Shown piece after piece: positions 1-10,636 of a stretch of DNA of 64,000 nucleotides; position 1 is the first letter of the stretch, and each line of letters opens with the position of its first letter. The DNA is from Conus ventricosus. Its lineage: Eukaryota > Mollusca > Gastropoda > Neogastropoda > Conidae. The position numbers and the translations under genes were made by a program. The notes under the pieces are model-generated. The model ran no database searches. It was not told where the DNA came from and saw only the letters and a program-made list of their open reading frames with translations. The stretch lies in NCBI GenBank assembly GCA_018398815.1, contig CM031601.1, forward strand, positions 36,036,486 through 36,100,485, in the 5' to 3' direction.

Positions 1-228
1 GCAGATCACCGATGAAGCGCCCCGGAAAACAGTCGGCAGGACAGGAAAAGCGCTTCAGTGCATAGTGTCAGAGAAAAGAGACAGTTAACTCTTCAAAACT
101 TTCAGACGAGGGCACCTCAGAATTATGCAAAGAAGGAAGAGACAAAAGTTAATTGCATGGTTTGTGGTGAAAATGAAATAATAATAAAGTTTATAAAATG
201 CAAAGAAGACTTTCTCAGATCCCCTACA

Positions 229-250
229 TAAAAAAAAAAAAAAAAAAAAA
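229..250. repeat. poly-A tract
   Basis: A run of about 21 A follows a CAT. The flanks (1-228) contain no ORF or motif I can assign; the tract could be the tail of an old retrotransposed copy or simple low-complexity sequence. Confidence 0.6.
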
Positions 251-541
251 GGATTTCGGCCTAACCCATGCATTTGATGGTAATTTGGAGGCTTTCTGTC
301 TGCACAGACTGTTCGTTTCTTGACTTGTAATATTGAAGGTCTACGTTACTAATACGAATTTGATTCATGTGCATATATTGAAAGTTTTGTTTGCTTATTG
401 AAACTTTTTCCACATCATTTCCGTCTTTATTATTTCCTAATCATGTAGTTTTTTTGTTTTTGTTTTGTTCCTGGCGTTAAGGTCAATGACACCCCAACAG
501 CTCGTCTGTCTGGGGGCGTTGCGTTACATGTTAAAAAGAAA

Positions 542-887
542 TTGAGTAAGTACTTTGATAGAATTGATTTAGAAGCACTAAGGATCTCTGGTGATTTCAC
601 AGGCATAGACACTCCCTCTGTTTTGCTAGGCTGTTACGTTCCACCAATTCACTCTACTTATTATAAAAGTACAGAGATACAAAATGGCATATCTATCATT
701 GAGGAATGTATTCTTGATAGGTAATGTTCCGTCTATAGTTATGGATAATATGAATGCACTTACCGGAGGTGAAAATTCACACGAAACTGATGTTAACGAT
801 CTTGTTCTAGATGTTTTCTCTGATGAATGCGAAATAGTTAAGGACAACAAACGCACATCTAAAGATTATCTAAAGATCAAACTATAA
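542..887 (+). pseudogene. LINE endonuclease fragment (5' piece)
   Basis: The frame starting at 542 reads through LLGCYVPPIHSTYY, resembling the region of LINE APE endonucleases that precedes the GDFN/GDxN catalytic strand. It is closed by a stop at 722-724, and a second frame (684-887) continues into LSKDQTINEYG-like sequence that recurs in the second copy at 1380. It belongs to the same broken element as the RT downstream. No intact catalytic set is visible. Confidence 0.5.
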
Positions 888-2254
888 ATGAATATGGTAA
901 AATATGGTCATGCGTCTCTTCAAAAGATTAATGGGAGTATTTTAAATGCTGGACAATGCATGAAAAAACAACAACAAACAAACCGGTGATTGTAGGAAAA
1001 GAAAGAAAACAGGTTTGGTTTGGCCTAGAATGGAAAGAAAGCAGAAGAGTTTCTCAGCAATATCTGAGAATATTTAATAGAACAAAAAGCTATCGAGGAC
1101 AGACAGACATATACTTAGAAACGCAGAGAATATAAAAACCTTTTCAAAATAAAAAGCGCTGAACATCGTAAAAATGTTATTGAATCCCCACGCAAAACAA
1201 TTAAAGTCATTTTGGGGTAAACTCAAATGGCATATAACAACTACCAAATACAATAACCAAGGAGGAATGGTATGATCCTTTTTCCAGAGTTTTTAATTCA
1301 CACGACATTGAAAATGAAGTTGAAGGTGATGATAACAACAGGGAAGGTGACACTTAGACACTACAACAAACGCATATCTAAAGATCAAACTATAAATGAA
1401 TATGGTAGATACTTATTGAACGCTTGTGATCAGTTTGGCTCAGTCATTTTAAATGGAACAAGTGTCGATAGAACTAGTGGAAATTTTACTTACATTTCAG
1501 CTACTGGCAACAGTGTCATTGACTATTTTATTGTGTCAAAACGTTTGCTATCATTCCTACAGTCATTGAATGTTGCTGAAAAAAAATTGAATCGAAACAC
1601 ATGCCAGTGGAATTGTATATTGGTACATCAAGAGGAACAGCTCCGTGTTCGCAAATTCGAGCGAAATCATTTACACTGGGAAAAAAAAAAACGTTTGGAA
1701 TTCTGATTCGAAGGATGAATTTGACGCATGTTTGGGAACAGATGAGGTAAAGACTTGTTTTCAAGAAGCCACTGATTTGATTGGTCATGATATCAATGCG
1801 TCTCTTCAAAAGATTAATGGGAGTATTTCAAATGCCGGACAATGCATGAAAATAAACAAAAACAACTGGTGGTTGTAGGAAAAGAAAGAAAACAGGTTTG
1901 GTTTGTCCTAGAATGGAAAGAAAGCAGAAGAGTTTCTCGGCAATATCTGAGAATATTTAATAGAACAAAATGCTATCGAGGACAGACAGACATATGCTCA
2001 GAAACGCAGAGAATATGAAAACCTTTTCAAAATAAAAAGCGCTGAACATCGTAAAAATGTTATTGAATCCCCACACAAAACAATTAAAGGCATTTTGGGG
2101 TAAACGCAAATGGCATATAACAAAAAAAAGTTTTCTACCAAATACAAATAACCAAGGAGGAATGGTATGATCCTTTTTCCAGAGTTTTTAATTCACACGA
2201 CATTGAAAATGAAGTTGAAGGTGATGATAACAGTGAAAGTGACACTTAGACACT
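847..2254 (+). repeat. Imperfect internal tandem duplication within the LINE
   Basis: About 847-1362 and 1363-2254 are copies of the same LINE segment. Both run from a CGCATATCTAAAG-like start through AATGCGTCTCTTCAAAAG, GCTATCGAGGACAGACAGAC and CAAGGAGGAATGGTATGATC to GTGACACTTAGACACT. The first copy lacks about 380 bases present in the second (roughly 1408-1785), and the two differ by scattered substitutions and small indels. It therefore predates a good deal of mutation, and one copy suffered a deletion afterwards. Confidence 0.8.
1353..1706 (+). pseudogene. LINE endonuclease C-terminal region
   Basis: The frame contains NEYGRYLLNACDQFGSVILN followed by GNFTYISATGNSVIDYFIVS. This is the LNG...TY...G.S.IDY signature of the second half of LINE APE endonucleases, which contains the catalytic Asp of the IDY/IDYI strand. 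An SDHxP motif should follow but is disrupted. The frame ends at 1706 after a poly-A run (1681-1690), where a frameshift is likely because the neighbouring frame (1645-1878) continues the sequence. Confidence 0.65.
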
Positions 2255-2289
2255 CATTCTAGTTAAGGAAGCAACGTTGATTTGCTTGA

Positions 2290-3640
2290 AAATGATATTA
2301 CTGAGTTGGAAATACACTCAGCAATGCACAGTTTAAAAATGGCAAAGTGCAGAACCCGATGGAATCATAAACGAATTTCTTAAAAATTCAGCTACTGCTA
2401 TTGCAACTGCTATTGTACTTGGTGAAACTTTTCAATAAATCATTTACGTCAGGTCGATATCCTGATGATTGGTCAGAAGCTGTTATACAACCACTACATA
2501 AGAAAGGCGACCAAAATACCCGATAACTATAGAGGCATCTCTTTATTAAATGTGTGCAGCAAACTGTATAGCTTCATTTTAAACAAAAGACTAACTCAAT
2601 GGATGGAAGAAAATAACATTTGAAATGACAGTCAGGCTGGTTTCCGAAAACAACATAGCACTGTCGATCATTTATTCACACTTTTTGGCCTGGTTCAGAA
2701 ACAATTATTGTATCATAAAAAGTTGTATGTAGCCTTTATTGACTTCAGAAAAGCACTCGATTTGGTGAGTGGACTTAAACTGTGGACCATATTAAGGAAA
2801 CATGGTTAAATGGCAAAATGTACAGAGCCATACAAAGCATGCACAGAGTAGTGAAAGCTAAAGTTCGTTGTGGTGGTGAGTTGACAGACTCATTTCTATA
2901 CCCCAGGGCCTGAAACAAGGAGAAATTTGTTGTTCTATTTTGTTTTCTCTTCTTATTAAAGAACTTGAGGAGGAAATTACAAAATGTGGCAGGCATGGCA
3001 TACAGCTTATACCAGACCTTGTTGAAATATTTATTCTTATGTTTGCAGATGATGTCATTTTGGCGTCTGATTCTGTTTGTGGTTTACAAAACCAGTTAAA
3101 CATTTTGCACGAGGTTGCTTTGAAACTGGACCTGGAAATTAACCTCGACAAATCAAACATGATTATATTTAGAAATGGAGGACATGTTTCTGCGAGAGAG
3201 CGGTGGAATAATGTTGATAATCGAATGGAATTGGTTAACATTTGTAAGCATTTTGGTATCTATATCTCTTCTCGCTTATTGTTCTCGCATGCTTTAAATG
3301 ATACCGCTAACCATGCGAATGAGTTAAATGTATTTTCCGATTACTCTGGTCACCAGGACAAAGATCTCCTTTAATATTCTTTAAACTTTTCGATGCACTA
3401 ATCCAACCCATACTCAGCTATAGTGCACACGTGCGGGGCATTGGATATGATCTAACGGCCATTAAGAGAGTTCACATGTTTGCATTCAAAAGATTTTTGA
3501 ACGTTTCCATTAAAACACCTAATCTTATGGTCTATGATGAAACAGACCGTTACCCATTATACGTTAACATATTCGTAAAGTGCATTAAGTACTGGTTACG
3601 AGAAATAGAAATGTTTCCCCCACCGGTTGCCATTTAAAAC
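2290..3640 (+). pseudogene. LINE reverse transcriptase, frameshifted
   Basis: Translated fragments in changing frames match LINE reverse transcriptase in order. They are PDDWSEAVIQPLHKKGD (about 2461-2510), a DNYRGISLLNVCSKLYS-like segment, QAGFRKQHSTVDHLF (about 2635-2680), YVAFIDFRKA (2729-2756), MFADDVILASDS (3042-3074, catalytic FADD) and a LEINLDKSNMIIFRNGG thumb-proximal segment (3136-3180). At least three frame changes separate them, so no functional enzyme is encoded. Assignment as an RT is firm; the clade is not. Confidence 0.75.
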
Positions 3641-3958
3641 ATACAAAATGTTTTTATATCTTCATGAACAAAATAGAAGAACACGGGCTTCGTCTGTTTG
3701 CTACACATTGTATCAGTACGGCTTTGAAGAAGTTTGGGAAAAATCAAGGAGTGGGCGATGAGAGCACATTTTTAGCTGAGTTTAAGGGCAGACTTGGTAG
3801 CTCATATAATCAAGAATGGTCAAGAAGCATTAATTCAAACAAACGATGTTTTTTATATAGTACATTTAAATCTTCCCTATCTTTAGCGCCATATCCGAAC
3901 TAGTTGAAACATCTCGGGTTAGAACACTTTTCATTCGCTTGACGATAGGTGTTTCGCT

Positions 3959-4231
3959 TTGAAGATCCACAGATTACGTTTCGGAGAAAGTACTTGTGAA
4001 AGAAGATTTGACTGTCCATTTTGTCGATTCCATGCAGAAACAGAGATACACTTCACCCTCTCTTGTCCAAGATATCAGGAAATTAGAGAATTGTACATCG
4101 CAAAAAAGTATTTTAATAACCCTTCAAGTTTTAAACTTTCACTTCTTCTTGCAAACAATAATAAATCTATACACATTAAACTTGCAAGATATATCTATAG
4201 GCCTAAAGCCTTTGAAATTAGAAATGGATAA
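3959..4231 (+). pseudogene. LINE C-terminal zinc-knuckle domain
   Basis: The frame reads CPFCRFHAETEIHFTLSC followed by PRY and LYI. This CxxC...H...C arrangement caps many LINE ORF2 proteins and is thought to bind nucleic acid. The stop at 4229-4231 is probably the natural end of ORF2 because the duplicated A-rich tail follows immediately. A frame shifted by one (3996-4262) is only an alternative reading. Confidence 0.6.
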
Positions 4232-4321
4232 TCAATGTAATAAAGAAATTAGAAATGGATAATTAAAATATAATATGCATATTATTTATATGCCTCTGGC
4301 TGGCCGAATCAGTAAAACTGT

Positions 4322-4395
4322 CAGTCTCTCTGTCTGTCTGTCTGTCTGTCTCTGTGCCTGTCTGCCTGTCTGTTTGTCTGTCTGTCTGTCTGTCT
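4322..4395. repeat. (TCTG)n microsatellite
   Basis: Interrupted tetranucleotide array of TCTG/TGTC units immediately downstream of the decayed LINE. Confidence 0.9.
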
Positions 4396-4531
4396 ATCCT
4401 GCTTTAGAGCGTATGCATACATGCGTGTGCGTGTGTGTCAAAGAAGTGGTAAGGGGAGCATTAAGTGCTGATTTCTGTTTACATAAAGCTTGTGAGAGGT
4501 AGACGATAAAGTAGAATGGAGATGGAAAATA

Positions 4532-5067
<536 letters not shown>

Positions 5068-5119
5068 GACGTTTGTGTCCCTGTGCGTGTTGTGTAGTCT
5101 TAATTTATGGTAGTTACCT

Positions 5120-5438
5120 GTAGGAGGGGTATGTATGTAAGATGACCATTGCAGTTCATTTAACACTGTGTGTGCACGCACTATGCCAGTGGTTGTAGTG
5201 CAAATGTTCAGCAGAATATATGTTTTCCTGAGATGACGCTCCGTAAGTCATCGTATAACAAAGTTTCTGTGTTTTGCAACAGTGGAAACGGGCCAGTCTG
5301 TCTGGATTGTTGAGAGTTCGCGCGCTTGATCGCACAGTTGTGAGTATGTTCCCTTGGTAAATCACCGCGGGAATATAGCCTATCTGAAGTCCCCATTTTT
5401 CTTTTGGGGGAGTAAATTTATTAAAACGACCCGTAGAG
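5120..5438 (+). promoter_or_regulatory. RFC3: Probable RFC3 promoter / 5' UTR region
   Basis: This is the unique-sequence stretch between the microsatellite cluster and the RFC3 start codon. No convincing TATA box is seen. A GC-containing patch (about 5317-5370) and an AT-rich stretch just before the ATG are present. The ATG has a purine (G) at -3. Assignment rests only on position; the transcription start cannot be placed from sequence. Confidence 0.35.
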
Positions 5439-5525
5439 ATGAGTTTGTGGGTTGACAGATACCGCCCAACAACATTAGCAAAGCTTGATTTTCATAAGGA
5501 GCAGGCTTCACATTTGAAAAAACTG
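5439..5525 (+). CDS. RFC3: RFC3 exon 1 (replication factor C subunit 3, start codon)
   Basis: RFC3 is a small AAA+ subunit of the nuclear clamp loader, which loads the PCNA ring on DNA at replication and repair sites and also joins alternative loaders. This exon gives 29 residues starting MSLWVDRYRPTTLAKLDFHK, which is the conserved N-terminus of RFC3 (W-V-D-K/R-Y-R-P), and ends in CTG followed by the donor GTATTT at 5526. The exon 2 frame joins in phase 0 at the point where family members continue into the GDFPH segment. The start is the first ATG of the conserved block with G at -3. The exon lies 12.3 kb from exon 2 and is too short to be found by ORF length, so it was recognised by residue pattern. 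Confidence is high from the exact domain order across six exons. Confidence 0.93.
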
Positions 5526-5649
5526 GTATTTTCTCTCTCTCTCTCTCAGTTCAGTTCACTCGGGACTTAGCCTCACAGCTTTTTGTTCCAGTCATCTTAT
5601 TTATATAACTAAATAGTGGTTGCATAATGCATGCATATGCACAGGATTT

Positions 5650-5890
5650 ATTTTATTCTATTCTGTCAATGAAATTGAAATTTTAAGATATTTAACTTTG
5701 CGTTAGTATCCAGAAGGTTTTTAAAAGTATTTAATTTGAAATCATTTGCGTTTTTGATGTGTGCAGGTAGTTTGTTCCAACATCGTGCTACTCTGTTAAT
5801 AAAGGAAAATTTTCTAATAGTGCGACAATATTTTATTTGGATTTTGTTAGCAGAACTTCTTGTAATTTGATTAGAGGTTGAAAAAATCTG
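5650..5890 (-). pseudogene. LINE C-terminal fragment in RFC3 intron 1
   Basis: Reading the minus strand gives an open stretch with IRKFSFINRVARCWNKLPAH followed by FKLNTFKNLLD. This is the typical ending of CR1/L2/jockey-like ORF2 proteins (S-F..R....WN.LP...FK..LD). It carries no start and no catalytic domain. It is a 5'-truncated relic just inside intron 1; its exact boundaries are not visible. Confidence 0.55.
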
Positions 5891-5892
5891 TT

Positions 5893-5896
<4 letters not shown>

Positions 5897-5947
<51 letters not shown>
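5897..5947. repeat. (CT)n microsatellite
   Basis: About 25 CT repeats in RFC3 intron 1. A shorter CT run also lies at 5533-5547, directly after the exon 1 donor. Confidence 0.95.
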
Positions 5948-5950
<3 letters not shown>

Positions 5951-6180
5951 AGTCAGAGATGAGATGATGCTTTAATGACTGATGCTTCTTATATTCTCTT
6001 TCTGCATTGGAATATTATACACTACGTAGTCATAGTATGCTCTCTCTCTCATAAAGTATGTTCTATATTAGTATTGCTAGTCCCAGAAGGGACAAGGGCC
6101 AGATGGAAATTTTTTTAATAAGCCTCTTCTGTCCATTACCATTGGGAATAAAGATTCTTTCTCTCTCTATCTCTCCTAGT

Positions 6181-6191
6181 CACACACACAC

Positions 6192-6250
<59 letters not shown>
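6181..6250. repeat. (CA)n microsatellite
   Basis: About 30 CA repeats with one interruption near 6190. The stretch 6251-6570 that follows holds no recognisable feature. Confidence 0.95.
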
Positions 6251-6254
<4 letters not shown>

Positions 6255-6712
6255 CATGCATGCATGTAGGCACACATTATCATACAATTAGAGTGTTTAA
6301 AAATTGAAATGCAAGTCATGAGATTTTTATAGATCTATTTACTATCATTCACAAGATGCAGTGTCAGACCAAAAATGAGCAGTGTGAGGATAATGCCATA
6401 GTTAAGGCACAACACAGAAGATAAGGTTTTTAGGTTATGCAGTTATTGGTTTGGGAGATATGCTTTCAATCCACACAGTTGAGTTGAGGCATGATTACTT
6501 TGGCAGAACAGCAACATTGCCAACAAACAAAATGTAGAATAGGCTAAAGAAGAAAGTGTACCAGTTGATAGATTATTTATATCTTCTTCTTCCTTGTCTA
6601 TTTATATCTTCTTCTTCCTTGTCTAGAGCCGGGCCAAATTGGTGTTGAAGGCTCTGCTGTTTAGCTGAGTGCCAGCTGGTTGGATGGCTTTTTGTGTAAA
6701 ATGGGATTAAAA

Positions 6713-7786
6713 CTATCTACATGTACAAATCCAGTGTGGATTTCCACTAATGGCCCACCTTGGGGGCTGCAGATCACTGGAGCTGCAGCGCAGGCGGCAG
6801 AAGAATGCCACTACTGTTGGAGTTGTAGTGGTCTCGCTTGAAAGTTTATTCCACTCCCTCACTGTTCGGGGGACGAAAGAGTTGTGTGGAGCTGGGTGCT
6901 TTGAGTGCTCCTGGTAGATGTGAGCACTATTCCTGCCGCAGGCCCTGGAATGAGAAGGACGGTAGAGCATGGAGGGTGGAATATCTACCAGCCCATTCTC
7001 GATACGATACAGCATTCCCAGTCTGTTGTGGTGTCTTCTGGTTTCGAGGCTGTCCCACTGGAGTTTCCGGAGAAGATCAGTGACAGTGTCTGGTGTGCGT
7101 TCAAAACAGCAGTTGCAGACATAGTGAGCTGCTCTTCTCTGGACCTTTTCCAGGAGGTCAGTGTCTTGTCTCTTGTGGGGGTCCCAGACAGTGGAAGCGT
7201 ATTCTAGTGTAGGATGAACCATGGTCATATTGGTGGCTTTGTGGACCTCAGTGGTGCAGTTTTTTAAGTTTCTGCGGAGAAAACCCACTGCCCTACAGGT
7301 TCCCTTTGGCTGCCACCGTTTCAACGTGCTTGGTCCAGGATAGATCCTTTGTTTTTGTCATGGTTACTCCTAAGTACTTGGCTGAGGATACTGCTTCCAG
7401 GGTTTGTTCATGAAGAGTATATATACAGAGTGGAAGGAAAGGTGTCTGCCTGGCTAGATGTGGAGTGTGTTACACTTTCCTGCATTGAATCTCATCTGCC
7501 AAGTGTCTTCCCAATCTGCCAGGCGGTCAAGATCAGCTTGCAGCAAGGACTGGTCCTTGGCACTGCAGACATTTCTGTAGAGGAGAGCATCATCTGCGAA
7601 CAGCTGGGTGTTGGAGTCCTTGGCCACATCAGGAAGGTCATTTATGTATGTAAGGAAAAGAAGTGGACCCAAGACAGTGCCTTGGGGGACACCGGAGAGG
7701 ACAGGGGCAGGAGGTGAGTGTACGCCTTCAAGTACCACTTGCTGCGTTCTGCCGAAGAGAAATGACTGGATCCAGCCAAGGATGTT
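6713..7786 (-). pseudogene. LINE RT palm/thumb and C-terminus
   Basis: On the minus strand, 7786-7454 encodes LGWIQSFLFGRTQQVVLEG, then SGVPQGTVLGPLLFLTYIND and QLFADDALLYR, the RT B/C/D motifs with catalytic FADD. The frame from 7324 to 6713 encodes AVGFLRRNL, LEYASTVWDP, LEKVQRRAAHYV and SFVPRTVREWNKLSSET, the normal ORF2 ending of this LINE group. A frame change between 7454 and 7324 breaks the protein. It joins upstream to the part at 9202. Confidence 0.75.
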
Positions 7787-8471
7787 CAGGGCTTCTGCTG
7801 GGGTGAAAATCTTTCTGGTCCCAGGGACCCCTTCATCAGATTTTTAAGGGGTCCCAGGCTAACATTAAGGGGTCCCTACACCACAATAAAAACAACAAAA
7901 TATACGTTAAAAAATTGCATCCCTGCACGCGCACTGCAATTGTCACAGACACATCATCACAATAAAAACAACAAAATACACATAAAAAATTGTATCCGTT
8001 CTCGATCTTGCTCCTCTGCTACGTTTTTTCGCTTTCGCGACGATGATTTCGTTAACCACGCTTCGAGAGACATGTTGGAAACAAAGACTACGCGGAAATG
8101 CCTCTCTCCTGCCGGGAAAATGAAAAGCGTCATCGTGACATCACATGGCTCAAAGTAGGAAAATTCGGTCAACTGAAAACGATGCTGTGGCCTCAGCAGA
8201 CGACAAAAGTGACCGACGTATGTTGTCAGGAGGCTGCCCTACTCGCTTTGTTACTGTTCAGACTTGAAAAGGGATGGGTTCGGTCCGAAGTGTAGCAGAC
8301 TACGATGTTACGGCACCCACTTACGATGTTGAAGGCAGTCTTTTCTCACTTTATGTCTGACTTCACCAAAATTTGAAGGGGTCCCTGGGGACCCCTTACA
8401 CGGACACCCAGTGCCTTCCGTAGAGTTTTAATGTGTACTGTACGCAATTTTTTGCGTTTTCAGAAGCCCTG
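7787..8471. mobile_element. Non-autonomous TIR element (685 bp), CAGGGCTTCTG termini
   Basis: The ends are perfect 11 bp inverted repeats, CAGGGCTTCTG at 7787-7797 and CAGAAGCCCTG at 8461-8471. They are flanked by GATGTT (7781-7786) and GGTGTT (8472-8477), a probable 6 bp target duplication with one substitution. Subterminal GGGACCCCTT/AAGGGGTCCC motifs recur in inverted orientation near both ends. An internal direct repeat of about 45 bp (7873-7923 and 7958-7999) is present. There is no transposase ORF. Excision in silico restores the RT reading frame sense (RNNTLGWI) of the host LINE. The hAT-like family assignment is inferred from the CAG...CTG ends. Confidence 0.75.
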
Positions 8472-8493
8472 GGTGTTGTTCCGTACTCCATAG

Positions 8494-9195
8494 CAGTGAT
8501 GTAGATTTTTTAATCACCCTATAGGACACTGTGTCCTAGAGATTAAATGTCAATAGGACACAGTGTCCTGGAGTAACCAAAATAATAGGACACCAGACTC
8601 GGAACAGGATTCATTGTGATAAATGTATTTTATTAACTCAAGGTCCGCCGACTAGAACTGGAGAAAAGTATTAAAAAATACAAAAACAAATAAAATCGAT
8701 ACGGAACTGGAAGAGGCACTTGACGCATCAGTCGTCGATTCGGAACTGGTAGACGCACTGCCACTCACCTCTGGCACTCTCGCCGATGGTGCGAACATAG
8801 ATTTCAAAGATTGCTGATCTTTTTCACATTTGAGTGTCTTCTTTGGTGGCATGATGAAGACTGATGGCGTGATGCACACGTTTTTACCACTGTCGGATGT
8901 GAAGGAAAACAAACCGCGCGCACGCCGGAAATTCAACAAGAGTTACTCGCTCTTGCTGAATTCTAAGTCTGTGCTCCTCTCGCCTAGGCTCTGCCTTTCA
9001 ACGCTACTCAGTCTCGCACGCCTCCGCACAATAAAACGGCTGTAGACTTGTCCGCGACCTCGCGAAAACGATAGGACATGCGACCGCTTCGCTTGTATTA
9101 GGATCGGACATTTGACCGGATGGAGGTCGAGCCGATCGGTCATTTTACATTTTTATCGGTCAATGACCAGAGACCGATGGAAATCTACATCACTG
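8494..9195. mobile_element. Non-autonomous hAT-like TIR element (702 bp)
   Basis: Perfect 15 bp inverted termini, CAGTGATGTAGATTT at 8494-8508 and its reverse complement at 9181-9195, are flanked on both sides by CCATAG (8488-8493 and 9196-9201). Minus-strand codons from 8853 read MPPKKTLKCEKDQQSLKSMF, resembling the short basic N-terminus of some hAT transposases, but no catalytic domain follows. It is probably an internally deleted derivative. It sits 22 bp from the previous TIR element within the same LINE. Confidence 0.75.
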
Positions 9196-9201
9196 CCATA
9201 G

Positions 9202-10624
9202 TGGTGCAGTTTCTGCAGCAAGCGTTGGTGAGGGACCTTGTCGAAGGCCTTGGAGAAGTCTAGGAGCACTACATCTACATTTGCACCCTGGGAAAGTCAT
9301 GATTAGTGACAATCAACTGTCTTGCAAGAGCGTTGTTGGCGGAAGCCATGTTGACAGTCGGTGAGAACTTGGTGGAGGTTGGAAAAATCCATTACGTTGC
9401 TGTGTACAATGTGTTCTAGCACTTTACACATGATAGAAGTCAGATACACTGGTCTGTAGTTTGCTGGCAGGCTTCGATCACCCTTTTTGAATATCGGGAC
9501 AATTTTGGCCTGTTTCCAATCGGACGGAACTTGTTCAGTGTCGAGAGAGAGTTGGAAGAGGTTAGTGAGGAGAGGAGACAGTTCTGAAGCTGTGGTTTTT
9601 AGAACGAAAGCTGGAATGTTGTCTGGTCCGGTGGCTTTGCAAGGCTGGAGATTTAGAAGGCGTTTCTTAACGCCGGCTTCGCTGACATGTATTGGGGGCA
9701 TATCAGGATAAGGACTTGGTCCTGTGTCTGGGATACTGGTGTGTATTCTCTTGTGTAAAAACAGACCGGAACTGATCACCCGGGATCTCTGCCTTATTCT
9801 GACTATTGCTCCTCAGAAAGCCCTGCTTGTCCTTTAAAGGTGCCACTCTCTCAGCTTCTTGTTTCTTGCTCTTCACGTAGGACCAGAAGCGTTTGGAGTT
9901 GGTGCGGAAGTCTTCGCTTATCACATCTTCCAAATACTTGCGGCTTGCCTGCCTGATCTCATAACGGGTCTGGGCCTGGAGTCGCCTGTACCTGTCCATG
10001 TCCCTCTTCTTCCCAGTCCTGCGTGCCTTTTTATGGGCTCGCTGCTTGCGTCGGATGGCTCGACGGATTGAGGTGTTGATCCAGGGGTTGGTGTGCCTTG
10101 CAGCAGAGGTCTTGGTTGGAACACGTTTCTCCACCGTCTTGAAAAGCATCTCCTTGATGTCCACTCACATTTGCTCTAACATGTTTGGTGCTGAGGGATC
10201 AGGGTACTGGTAGGTGTTGGCAAACTCCTGCACATCTTGACGCATCCCTTCAACGTCGGCTTTCTTCCACAGGAAAATCTTCCGCCGAGGTAGTCTGGTT
10301 GATGTGGTGCAAGGGTGGTGTCGTAGAGGACGATGTCATGGTCACTATTGCCAATGGAGGGTAGGGGTTTGCATCGGACTTTGAAGGAGGGGTGGGAGGT
10401 CAGTATAATGTCTAGTGTGGTCTTGTCTTTTCTAGTCAGTAGTGGGAAAATCCACCATCTGCTCCAGGTTGTAATCAGTGGCAATGTCAAGGTATGTCTG
10501 ATTTACTCTTGATGGGTACTGTTTGTTAGCAGTTGTGAGTGTCTGCCAGTCGATGTCTGGGGAGTTGAAATCACCAGCTATGGTGAGGACATTACGGCCT
10601 GCCTTACCTTTTAGTTTGTCCATT
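9202..10624 (-). pseudogene. LINE endonuclease C-terminal half, linker and RT fingers
   Basis: Minus-strand pieces run from 10623: MDKLKGKAGRNVLTIAGDFN (endonuclease GDFN strand), SIGNSDHDIV (SDH motif, about 10345), a basic linker with NPWINTSIRRAIRRKQRAHK (10164-9703), then CKATGPDNIPAFVLK, KKGDRSLPANYRP and QHGFRQQRSC (RT fingers, 9779-9303). The sequence reaches a LLDFSKAFDKVPH-like motif and KLHHYG at 9202. It is split into at least three frames. Its 5' continuation lies at 16535 across the Nimb insertion. Confidence 0.75.
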
Positions 10625-10636
10625 TCTGCCTAAGTG
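10625..10636 (+). repeat. Target-site duplication, left (12 bp)
   Basis: TCTGCCTAAGTG here is repeated at 16523-16534, bracketing the Nimb-type LINE A. Joining the two sides restores the endonuclease of the minus-strand LINE (a YYRPP...MDD segment, then MDKLKGK). Confidence 0.9.

Larger units (their letters stand above)
300..4263 (+). mobile_element. Decayed APE-type non-LTR retrotransposon (LINE), plus strand
   Basis: Fragments of one LINE polyprotein appear in order on the plus strand: apurinic-endonuclease-like pieces (542-887 and 1353-1706), a reverse transcriptase (about 2290-3640) with a GFRKQHSTVDHL fingers motif and the FADD catalytic motif, and a C-terminal cysteine/histidine knuckle (3959-4231). 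Every domain is broken by frameshifts and stops, so the copy is dead. The 3' end shows a short duplicated tail around 4213-4263, in which a GAAATTAGAAATGGATAAT unit occurs twice. The clade is unassigned: APE plus a terminal CxxC...H...C knuckle occurs in several LINE clades. The 5' boundary is approximate. Confidence 0.75.

Noticed and set aside
7349..7717. 122-codon plus-strand frame
   Set aside because: It is the antisense shadow of the minus-strand LINE reverse transcriptase.
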